Part shown: positions 57,693 through 64,000 of the stretch, piece after piece
How the letters are laid out: each line of letters starts with the position of its first letter
How positions within the stretch are numbered: the first letter of the stretch is position 1
Source of the DNA: an uncultured Clostridia bacterium
Lineage (GTDB): Bacteria; Bacillota; Clostridia; Oscillospirales; Acutalibacteraceae
Assembly: GCA_937876375.1 (NCBI GenBank)
Contig: CALEHY010000010.1
Span: forward strand, 124,001 to 188,000
Length of the DNA: 64,000 bases
Direction of reading: 5' to 3'
Position numbers and translations under genes: made by a program
Notes under the pieces: generated by a model
What the model was told of the DNA's origin: nothing
Database searches by the model: none
What the model saw: the letters and a program-made list of their open reading frames with translations, nothing else

Positions 57693-59747
57693 TTATTCCT
57701 CCATAGTAGATAGGTATGCTTGACCTAGGCATAGTCCGTTGTCTCCACATGACACAGCCTTGTTGGTCAAGACGGTAATATTATTATTCTCTAGTAGCTC
57801 GATTGTGCTACCTAGTAGTATTCTGTTAACAAAGCATCCGCCACTCAGCGTGACAGTGCTAATATTATGCTCTTTTGTGATATTTAGTATCAATTCTGCT
57901 AGCATTTTGTGAAAGCCTAGTGCAATTTCTTCTCTTGGAGCATTGGCATTCTTTATCTGTGAGATAATGTCCTTTGGATTAAGACTAGGAGTGATATAGT
58001 ATGCCTTTTTTGCTTTTTTTGCACAGCTTTCTAGTGCGATAGCACATTCACCCTCGTATGAGTTGTAGTGCTTGATGTCAAGTAGTGCACATACAGCGTC
58101 AAATAGTCTGCCCATGCTACCAGAATTAACAGTGTTAATATTGTTTTCTATTGCCTTGTTGATTAGCTCGTTTGACCCATCATAGCACGCTAGACACAGG
58201 TCAGCATTTTTCGATAACTCATCACTTGCTATCATCTTTGTGTATTCGAGATGAGCAACACGCTCTGTGTTTTTGAACACCTCGCCACCCCATATTGCAC
58301 CATCATCACCATATCCAGTACCATCGAATACAAAATGGAGCATATCATTATTAGCGTGCTCAGTATTTTCTGCAACAACACTGTATGCGTGTGCTAGATG
58401 ATGCTGATATTTTTTGTCGACACTGTATAGATTTGATGAGTAGTACATTGGGTGCTTGTCTGCGACAATACTCTTTGGTTCGAACGAGTGCAGAGCACAA
58501 AATCGTTTGATTGTATCCTTGTATGCACCGAAATATGCCTCATCCTCTAAATCACCTAGATACTGACTAGGGTATGCATATCCATTGTGTAGTATGCAAA
58601 AGCTACTTTTCAAATCACCACCAAGGCACAGAGCGTCATCTGATTTTTTGCTTATTTTTATCGCTAGTGGCACATATCCTCTAGCACGACGAATGAACTG
58701 TACTCTGGCACTGTTAACCTGTACAACACTGTCGTCGATAGGGGTTAGTATTTCTCTGTCGTGAGATAGGACTGGCACACCGAACTTTTTTATCTCATTA
58801 TCGTCGATAATAATAGGCTCACCACTGATATTGGCACTTGTCATAATGAGTGGTGATATTCTGCCTAGTATCATTATCTGTATTGGATTGCAAGGTAGGA
58901 ATGCACCGATATAGTCACTGTCATCGCATATCCCATGTGGCATATCCTTTTTCTTCTCTAGTAGAACAATAGGTCTAGCAGGGGATAGGAGCAGTTCTCT
59001 TTCTTTGTCATTTACATAGCAGTATTGGGATATCTCGTCGATTGATTTGAACATTATTGCAAATGGCTTTGTTTCTCTGCCCTTGATATCTCTCAATTTG
59101 TTAGCAAGTGGAGTGGTGCATTTGCAAGCAAGGTGGTATCCACCTATATCCTTTATTGCTAGTATGTCGTTTTGTAGTATTTCGACAGCCTTGTCGATTG
59201 ATATATTTGTCTTTGGACCACATTTTTTGCAAGCTATGGTCTGTGCGTGACAGCGTCTGTCGGCTGGTGTTGTGTATTCGTCCTCACATTCGTCGCATAG
59301 TGCAAACTTATCCATAGTAATTCGCTCTCTGTCATATGGTAGAGCTTTGATTATTGTGTATCGTGGACCACAGTTAACGCATGATATGAATGGGTGATTA
59401 TATCTGCGATTGTTTTCGTCTTTAAGCTCCATTTCACACTCCTTGCAGGTTGCCAAATCTGGAGTGATGAATGGTATTTCGTTATCGTTTGTGGAATGTA
59501 CGATAGTGAATGTATCGTAGTCCCTTTCGTCTATTTCTAGCTTGTCGTAGTTTTTTATCTCAAACATTGCAACAAGGCGTTGGACAAAAGCATCCAACGC
59601 CTTTTGGTTACCTTGTGCGATAATTGTTACATTACCACCTGAATTTTTTACTTCGCCCTTTATATCAAGCTCTCTAGCGAGCCTCAGTGCACTGGGACGA
59701 AATCCAATGCCCTGAACAATACCATAATAGGTTAGTTGAAGTGTCGT
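57693..59747 (-). CDS. hypF: Carbamoyltransferase HypF; apparent ACG start
   Basis: About 684 aa. Makes thiocarboxamide on HypE from carbamoyl phosphate. Acylphosphatase domain (1 to about 90; YYGIVQGIGFRP at 7-18), two zinc fingers of the CX2CX18CX2C type (CKEC...CVNC; CDEC...CKKC, about 105-180), a YrdC-like ATP-binding domain (about 190-370) and a Kae1-like domain with HHLAHAYSV, DGTGYGDDGAIWGGEVF and SGGCFVNR. No ATG, GTG or TTG lies between the echF stop and the acylphosphatase motif. ACG at 59747-59745 gives MTLQLTYYGIVQG and has AAGGAAG eight bases ahead. The first ordinary start (TTG at 59597) would cut off most of the acylphosphatase domain. Confidence 0.9.
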   Translation of the reverse strand, partial: TTLQLTYYGIVQGIGFRPSALRLARELDIKGEVKNSGGNVTIIAQGNQKALDAFVQRLVAMFEIKNYDKLEIDERDYDTFTIVHSTNDNEIPFITPDLATCKECEMELKDENNRRYNHPFISCVNCGPRYTIIKALPYDRERITMDKFALCDECEDEYTTPADRRCHAQTIACKKCGPKTNISIDKAVEILQNDILAIKDIGGYHLACKCTTPLANKLRDIKGRETKPFAIMFKSIDEISQYCYVNDKERELLLSPARPIVLLEKKKDMPHGICDDSDYIGAFLPCNPIQIMILGRISPLIMTSANISGEPIIIDDNEIKKFGVPVLSHDREILTPIDDSVVQVNSARVQFIRRARGYVPLAIKISKKSDDALCLGGDLKSSFCILHNGYAYPSQYLGDLEDEAYFGAYKDTIKRFCALHSFEPKSIVADKHPMYYSSNLYSVDKKYQHHLAHAYSVVAENTEHANNDMLHFVFDGTGYGDDGAIWGGEVFKNTERVAHLEYTKMIASDELSKNADLCLACYDGSNELINKAIENNINTVNSGSMGRLFDAVCALLDIKHYNSYEGECAIALESCAKKAKKAYYITPSLNPKDIISQIKNANAPREEIALGFHKMLAELILNITKEHNISTVTLSGGCFVNRILLGSTIELLENNNITVLTNKAVSCGDNGLCLGQAYLSTMEE

Positions 59748-59750
59748 ATT

Positions 59751-60989
59751 TTACGCTTCCTTTTTGTATGTGATAGTACCGTACTCTGCGTCGTCCTCTG
59801 CATAGCCAAGGCACTTAACCTTTGCACATGCGTCGATACAGCATCCACACTGGATACAAGAGTCACGGTCAATACTCCAGGTCTTTGTGTCCTTTCTGTC
59901 AACGGTGATTACACCAACTGGACACTTCTTTGCACATAGACCACATAGTATGCATGAGTCAATATCGTTAGCAATCTTACCATATGTGAGCTCTGCAACT
60001 GGCTTTTGAGTAGAAATCTTGCCTAGGCTAACATCAGCCTTTGGCTCTTCCTTTTTTGGTGCAGGCTTTGTCTTTGGTGCTGGAGCAGGTGCTGATACAC
60101 CGTCCTTGCTCATTGTAACAACGCCAGCCTCTCCATCATCCTCTGCGAATGATAGGCTGTGGAACTTCTTACAAGCGTCGATACAAGCACCACACTGCAT
60201 ACATTCATCACGATTGATGCTCCAGGTTTTTGCATCTCTGTCAACAGTGATGCACTCTGCTGGGCACTGTCTAGCACATAGACCACATAGGATACAAGTG
60301 TTGATATCATTTGCAATCTTGCCAGAGGTTAGCGCTGCCTTTGCCTCAGCCTTTGGTGCTGGAGCAGCAGCGCTGTTCTTGTCGAATGTTACTGTACCAG
60401 TCTCGCCATCATCCTCTGCGAATGATAGGCTGTGGAACTTCTTGCAAGCGTCGATACAAGCACCACACTGCATACATTCATCACGATTGATGCTCCAAGT
60501 TTTTGCATCTCTGTCAACTGTGATGCAGTCTGCTGGACAAGCTCTTGAGCATAGACCACATAGGATACAAGTGCTCATATCGTTTGTAATCTTGCCAGAG
60601 GTTAGTGCTGGTGCATCTGTGCTAGCATCAGCCTTTGCTGGTGCAGGTGCAACTGGCTTGTTGAATGTGTCAACAGTCTTTTCTGTTGATGGCTCAGAAT
60701 AGCCAGGCTTGATATGTAGGCACTTCTTTGGGCAAGCGTTAACACAGTTTTCACACTGTACACAGCCCATTCTCTCGATGGACCATTCGCCCTTTGCCTT
60801 GTCAACTGTGATAGCAGCTGATGGGCACTTGCGCATACACATACCACACATAATACAATCATCGATATCAATTTCGATATGACCTCTTGAGCGCTCTGGA
60901 TATACAGCAGGCTCAAAAGGATAATTTGTAGTAACAGGCTTTGAGAATAGGTTCTTTAACGCAAAGCCAGCAAAATCCATAAGCTTCAT
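59751..60989 (-). CDS. echF: Expanded EchF-type polyferredoxin (four 2x[4Fe-4S] modules)
   Basis: 412 aa; ordinary EchF-type subunits are about 120-150 aa with two clusters. Cys sets (CX2CX2CX3CP, then CX2CX2CX3C) recur four times: residues 45-86, 141-182, 232-273 and 346-388, which predicts eight [4Fe-4S] clusters. Ala/Pro/Lys-rich linkers (about 110-128, 205-220, 298-330) separate them. Module 1, with its N-terminal ALKNLFSKP helix and YPERSRGHIEI, matches the core EchF/NuoI fold that docks on the hydrogenase. Modules 2-4 are extra, and modules 2 and 3 are nearly identical. Start at 60989 after GGAGG; an upstream Met would overlap echE. Probably an electron wire to soluble ferredoxin or another partner. 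Confidence 0.92.
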   Translation of the reverse strand: MKLMDFAGFALKNLFSKPVTTNYPFEPAVYPERSRGHIEIDIDDCIMCGMCMRKCPSAAITVDKAKGEWSIERMGCVQCENCVNACPKKCLHIKPGYSEPSTEKTVDTFNKPVAPAPAKADASTDAPALTSGKITNDMSTCILCGLCSRACPADCITVDRDAKTWSINRDECMQCGACIDACKKFHSLSFAEDDGETGTVTFDKNSAAAPAPKAEAKAALTSGKIANDINTCILCGLCARQCPAECITVDRDAKTWSINRDECMQCGACIDACKKFHSLSFAEDDGEAGVVTMSKDGVSAPAPAPKTKPAPKKEEPKADVSLGKISTQKPVAELTYGKIANDIDSCILCGLCAKKCPVGVITVDRKDTKTWSIDRDSCIQCGCCIDACAKVKCLGYAEDDAEYGTITYKKEA

Positions 60990-61002
60990 TTTAAAGTCCT
61001 CC

Positions 61003-62082
61003 TTATCTCTCTGTACAGCTAATGCATGGGTCAATGGTCAAAATCTGCATTGGCACGTCTGCAAAGTCACTGCCTGGTAAAATATGAATGAGTGATTGAA
61101 TATTAGTGAAGGTTGGGGTACGGATTCTAAATCTTTCCAAGAATTTTGTACCGTTTGCCTTTGCATAATAAACAGCCTCTCCTCTTGGTTGTTCGATTCT
61201 TACGAAAGCCTCACCCTCTGGGTTGCCCTTTTGAGGATTGCAGATTGCACCCTCTGGAATTTTGTCAGCAACCTGACGAAGAATGCTAATGCTCTGGAAT
61301 AGCTCACCAATTCTTACAGCACAACGAGCATATCCATCACAATCGTTAGAAGTAATGATATCAAACTCGATTTGGTCATAAGCCTCGTAGCCAGTCTTTC
61401 TCATATCTAGCTCTATTCCACTTGCTCTTGCCATAGCACCAGCAGCAGATAGTTTGTGAGCATCCTCCTTTGTAAGAATACCAACACCCTTTAATCTAGA
61501 TTGAACAGAGTAGTCGTCTAGGAATACTCTAGTCATTCTCTTTAAATCCTTCTCCATTCCATCAAAGATAGAAACGAAGTTCTTTAGCATTGATGAGTCC
61601 ATATCCTTTAGGACACCACCAATCTTGTTTACAGAAAAGATAACTCGTCCACCAGTTGACTCCTCGAACATATCGAGTACCTTTTCTCTCATTCTCCAGC
61701 ACTGCATAAATAGTGCGTCAAAGCCGAATGCATCAGCAAGTAGACCAAGCCATAGTAGATGGCTGTGAATACGGCTCATCTCAAACCAGAATGTACGCAA
61801 GAATTTTGCTCTGTCTGGTACCTCGGCATTGAAAATCTTCTCTAGTGCCTCACAGTATGCAAGACCGTGACCGAATGAGCAGATACCACATGTACGCTCT
61901 ACAACATACTGGTAGTCGTTAAAATCTCTTTTTTCAGCAAGAAGCTCTAGTCCTCTGTGAACAAATCCAACAGAAGGGATAGCCTCGATTACCTTCTCAT
62001 CCTCAAGAACAAGGTCGATATGGATAGGCTCTGGTAATACTGGGTGCTGAGGACCAAATGGGATAATAGATCTGTTAGCCAT
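61003..62082 (-). CDS. echE: Ech-type [NiFe]-hydrogenase large subunit
   Basis: 359 aa, group 4 NiFe hydrogenase / NuoD family. L1 motif RTCGICSFGH (about 63-72) and L2 motif DPCISCTER (351-359) give the four Cys for Ni-Fe. Both CxxC pairs present separates it from NuoD of complex I, which lacks them. The chain ends right after L2, so the usual C-terminal extension removed by a maturation protease is absent. It begins two bases after echD ends and has 13 bases before echF. Membrane-attached, cytoplasmic side. Confidence 0.94.
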   Translation of the reverse strand: MANRSIIPFGPQHPVLPEPIHIDLVLEDEKVIEAIPSVGFVHRGLELLAEKRDFNDYQYVVERTCGICSFGHGLAYCEALEKIFNAEVPDRAKFLRTFWFEMSRIHSHLLWLGLLADAFGFDALFMQCWRMREKVLDMFEESTGGRVIFSVNKIGGVLKDMDSSMLKNFVSIFDGMEKDLKRMTRVFLDDYSVQSRLKGVGILTKEDAHKLSAAGAMARASGIELDMRKTGYEAYDQIEFDIITSNDCDGYARCAVRIGELFQSISILRQVADKIPEGAICNPQKGNPEGEAFVRIEQPRGEAVYYAKANGTKFLERFRIRTPTFTNIQSLIHILPGSDFADVPMQILTIDPCISCTER

Positions 62083-62083
62083 A

Positions 62084-62461
62084 TTATTTGTCCTCCTTCT
62101 TGATTACATTGATTTGCTTTCTGAATGGAGTGTCCTCCTCGATACGATAGAAGTTGTTCTTGTAGTCTAGTGCCATACCAACTACCTTTACACCCCATAG
62201 CTCCTTGATTTCGTTTTCATATAGTGTTGCAGCTGGGAATATGTCAGAGAAAGATTTAATCTCCTCATCAAGTGGAAGATTGATGATATAGTTCTCCATA
62301 TCATATCCGTTAGCAACTGAATAGTTAACCTCGTTGTAGCCCTCGAATGCTGTTGCACAAATCTGTGCTAGTCTGTAGCCAGCCTCAAATTTCTCTTGCA
62401 ATACTGTGTAGAGCTCGTCCTTTGTAATTCTTGTAATAGGGAAATCGTTAAAATTATTCAA
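62084..62461 (-). CDS. echD: Ech hydrogenase subunit, NuoC-like
   Basis: 125 aa, the short NuoC/30-kDa-like subunit (EchD position). Near the end, IFPAATLYENEIKELWGVKV matches the conserved FPxAxxxEREIxDLFG-like motif of NuoC. Structural bridge between large subunit and the rest. Overlaps echC by eight bases. Symbol by gene order. Confidence 0.88.
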   Translation of the reverse strand: MNNFNDFPITRITKDELYTVLQEKFEAGYRLAQICATAFEGYNEVNYSVANGYDMENYIINLPLDEEIKSFSDIFPAATLYENEIKELWGVKVVGMALDYKNNFYRIEEDTPFRKQINVIKKEDK

Positions 62462-62918
62462 CTCTGTCAGCCTCCCTTATCTTATCTTTATTTGCATCAA
62501 AGTGTGCACTCTTTTCCTTTAGCAATGCTAGTGATTTAACTACACCATCGATGATTGCCTGTGGTCTAGCTGCACAGCCTGGTACATAAATATCTACTGG
62601 AATAACCTGGTCAACGCCACCAAGAATGTTGTAGCAATCCTTGAATACACCACCATTGCAAGCACAGATACCGATTGCACATACAACCTTTGGCTCTGTC
62701 ATCTGGTCGTAAATTTGCTTTACAACGTCCTTATTCTGTGTGTTTACTGAACCGGTAATGAGCAAGATATCAGCATGCTTTGGGTTACCGGTGTTGATGA
62801 TACCAAATCTCTCTACGTCATATACTGGAGTAAGACAAGCGAGAACCTCAATGTCACAGCCATTGCAGGAGCTACCATCATAGTGCATAATCCAAGGGGA
62901 TTTTGTTACGTCAGCCAT
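62454..62918 (-). CDS. echC: Ech hydrogenase small subunit, NuoB-like
   Basis: 154 aa. One [4Fe-4S] cluster next to the NiFe site: SSCNGCDIE (about 16-24), IGICACNGGVF (about 82-92) and VPGCAARP (about 111-118) supply the Cys. Same length as EchC of other Ech hydrogenases. Its start overlaps the stop of echB (TAATG). Confidence 0.94.
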   Translation of the reverse strand: MADVTKSPWIMHYDGSSCNGCDIEVLACLTPVYDVERFGIINTGNPKHADILLITGSVNTQNKDVVKQIYDQMTEPKVVCAIGICACNGGVFKDCYNILGGVDQVIPVDIYVPGCAARPQAIIDGVVKSLALLKEKSAHFDANKDKIREADRVE

Positions 62919-63799
62919 TATGCTACCTCCTTAATTACTTCAATAATGATTAGATTGATGGCACCTAATACAGCAGTAACGATCCATGTGTTACCTAGCA
63001 TTGTGTGCCACTTTAGTCTTGCATTTGTGTTGTCTACTAGAATTTCTACGAAATAGCATACAGCAAGTGCAAAGATTGCAAGCACTACGCTCCACCATCT
63101 GTTGTTTAGGAAGAATAGTGCAACTACACCAAGTAGGAATATATTCTCATACCAGTGTGAAATCTCTACGATACCAAACATTTGACCATTGAACTCGGTT
63201 GTGATACCCTTAACCATCTCTTGATGAGCGTGGTGGCTAGTTGATAGATCGAATGGGTGTTTACGTAGCTTGATTGTTAGGATGAATAGGAAGCCTAGGA
63301 AGATACCTGGTAGGTAGATGATAGCAGGTGCTGTGTTAGACATAACGATTTCGCTAACTCTAAAGCTACCAGTTACAACATATAGACCGATTGTTGCAAT
63401 AAGAACCATTGGCTCGTATGCAAGCATCTGTACCATTTCTCTGTTCGCACCCATGAATGAGTATGGAGAGTGACCACTTGAAGCTGCGATGATAAGGAAT
63501 AGATTTGCTGTTGTGAGTGTAAAGAAGATAAGTAGCAAATCATATCCAGCAAAGAATAGTACACCTGTTAATATTACGAAAAATAGGAATGTAGTCAAAT
63601 ATAGCATTTGAATACGGTTGATAACCTTTGTTTGCTTTTTGAAAAGCTTTGCAACGTCATATAGAGGCTGCATGATTGATGGACCCTTACGACCCTGCAT
63701 TCTTGCACAAATCTTTCTGTCGATACCTGCAAGGAGCGCTCCAGCAAATGGTGCTAGTATTACATATGCAATAGCACTGATAATTGGCTTAATAATCAT
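62918..63799 (-). CDS. echB: Ech hydrogenase membrane subunit, NuoH-like
   Basis: 293 aa, seven to eight helices. The quinone-site-like GRKGPSIMQPLYDVAKLFKK loop (about 36-55) and the acidic ANREMVQMLAYEP segment (about 114-126) are hallmarks of NuoH/EchB, linking the hydrogenase module to ion movement. The start at 63799 follows GGAGGTGG and overlaps the echA stop; an earlier Met 9 codons upstream is inside echA. Confidence 0.93.
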   Translation of the reverse strand: MIIKPIISAIAYVILAPFAGALLAGIDRKICARMQGRKGPSIMQPLYDVAKLFKKQTKVINRIQMLYLTTFLFFVILTGVLFFAGYDLLLIFFTLTTANLFLIIAASSGHSPYSFMGANREMVQMLAYEPMVLIATIGLYVVTGSFRVSEIVMSNTAPAIIYLPGIFLGFLFILTIKLRKHPFDLSTSHHAHQEMVKGITTEFNGQMFGIVEISHWYENIFLLGVVALFFLNNRWWSVVLAIFALAVCYFVEILVDNTNARLKWHTMLGNTWIVTAVLGAINLIIIEVIKEVA

Positions 63800-64000
63800 T
63801 AGAATCCACCTCCTACGATAACACAAGCAATACTAAATCCAACGATGAATACGATAGATACGATAGCACTTGCCTTGTACATTTTGTGCTCACCGAAGAT
63901 ATCCTCCATATACCAGTTGGTTAGGAACTCCTTCTTCTCATCACCGAATGAATCGATGAATCCAACCTGATCCTCTGTACCAGCACCGTTAAAGTAACGC
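63799..64000 (-). CDS. echA: Ech hydrogenase ion-pump subunit, NuoL/MrpA-like, C-terminus only
   Basis: Last 66 codons of a gene that enters from beyond the window. The end reads FGEHKMYKASAIVSIVFIVG and closes with IVGGGF, one membrane helix after a hydrophilic loop. The identity is inferred from place (echA precedes echB) and from the membrane-helix ending; the body of the protein is not seen. Stop overlaps the echB start (TAATG). Confidence 0.7.
   Translation of the reverse strand, partial: RYFNGAGTEDQVGFIDSFGDEKKEFLTNWYMEDIFGEHKMYKASAIVSIVFIVGFSIACVIVGGGF

Noticed and set aside
57693..59597. hypF starting at TTG 59597
   Set aside because: It would remove the GIVQGIGFRP acylphosphatase site, which is encoded in frame upstream; kept only as the alternative to the ACG start.
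60870..60910. YPERSRG peptide in the ferredoxin protein, like peptides made by intragenic palindromic repeats
   Set aside because: The underlying DNA is not a long palindrome, and the segment fits the normal EchF/NuoI pattern ahead of the first Cys motif.

Overview
The window reads as a chromosomal segment of a low-G+C, anaerobic, Gram-positive bacterium of the Clostridia, possibly near Ruminococcaceae/Oscillospirales; the family-level placement is a guess. Signs for this are strong AGGAGG-type ribosome sites, TTGACA-17-TATAAT promoters, T-box leaders, DtxR-type iron boxes, a membrane [NiFe] Ech-type hydrogenase, and an MreBCD/PBP2 cell-wall set with no outer-membrane genes. Gene density is high and most genes sit in short operons. 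No tRNA, rRNA, CRISPR array, prophage or insertion sequence was seen.

Layout: (1) 0-5.6 kb: the 5' part of glucuronate isomerase, a TM2 membrane protein, a phosphoribosyltransferase-fold protein lacking its usual acidic residues, and a T-box-controlled leuA-leuB operon. (2) 5.7-11.0 kb: a surface-polymer operon with a TagB/TagF-like polyol-phosphate transferase, a protein fusing a degenerate SDR domain to a LicD domain, an IspD/TarI-like cytidylyltransferase and an SDR enzyme. It looks like a pathway that makes a CDP-activated polyol and attaches it to glycans. (3) 11.0-15.0 kb: a small DUF1858 protein, then a YtrA-like regulator with an ABC ATPase and permease, preceded by a leader with two competing hairpins. 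(4) 15.0-26 kb: tadA, a CPBP protease, a RING/DUF2628 membrane protein, prfB without the usual frameshift, a PdaA-like lipoprotein, a membrane-anchored XRE regulator, and mreB-mreC-mreD-PBP2. (5) 26-34.7 kb: mgsA; hisS-aspS-yfbR; an intergenic palindromic repeat cluster; and feoA-feoB-feoB-associated protein under iron boxes. (6) 34.8-47.2 kb: an 11-gene exopolysaccharide/capsule operon on the minus strand (Wzz-like chain-length protein, BY-kinase, initiating sugar transferase, three GT4 glycosyltransferases, a radical SAM enzyme, a DUF6625 protein, Wzy, Wzx, LicD). (7) 47.3-55.3 kb: a Dabb protein, ribonuclease Y, T-box-controlled thrS, a methylmalonate-semialdehyde-type dehydrogenase, an O-acetylhomoserine sulfhydrylase and a TetR regulator. 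(8) 55.4-64 kb: a compact minus-strand run of echA (partial)-B-C-D-E-F followed by hypF-C-D-E.

The most distinctive region is the hydrogenase locus. Its EchF-type subunit is about three times the usual size and holds four tandem 2x[4Fe-4S] ferredoxin modules (eight predicted clusters) joined by Ala/Pro/Lys linkers; modules 2 and 3 are almost identical at DNA level. The large subunit ends right at its C-terminal nickel-binding motif, so no maturation protease should be needed. The following hypF has no ATG/GTG/TTG codon in front of its conserved acylphosphatase domain; an ACG codon with a well-placed ribosome site fits. Together the genes predict a proton- or sodium-coupled, ferredoxin-linked hydrogenase with most of its NiFe-cofactor maturation genes alongside (hypA and hypB are not in the window).
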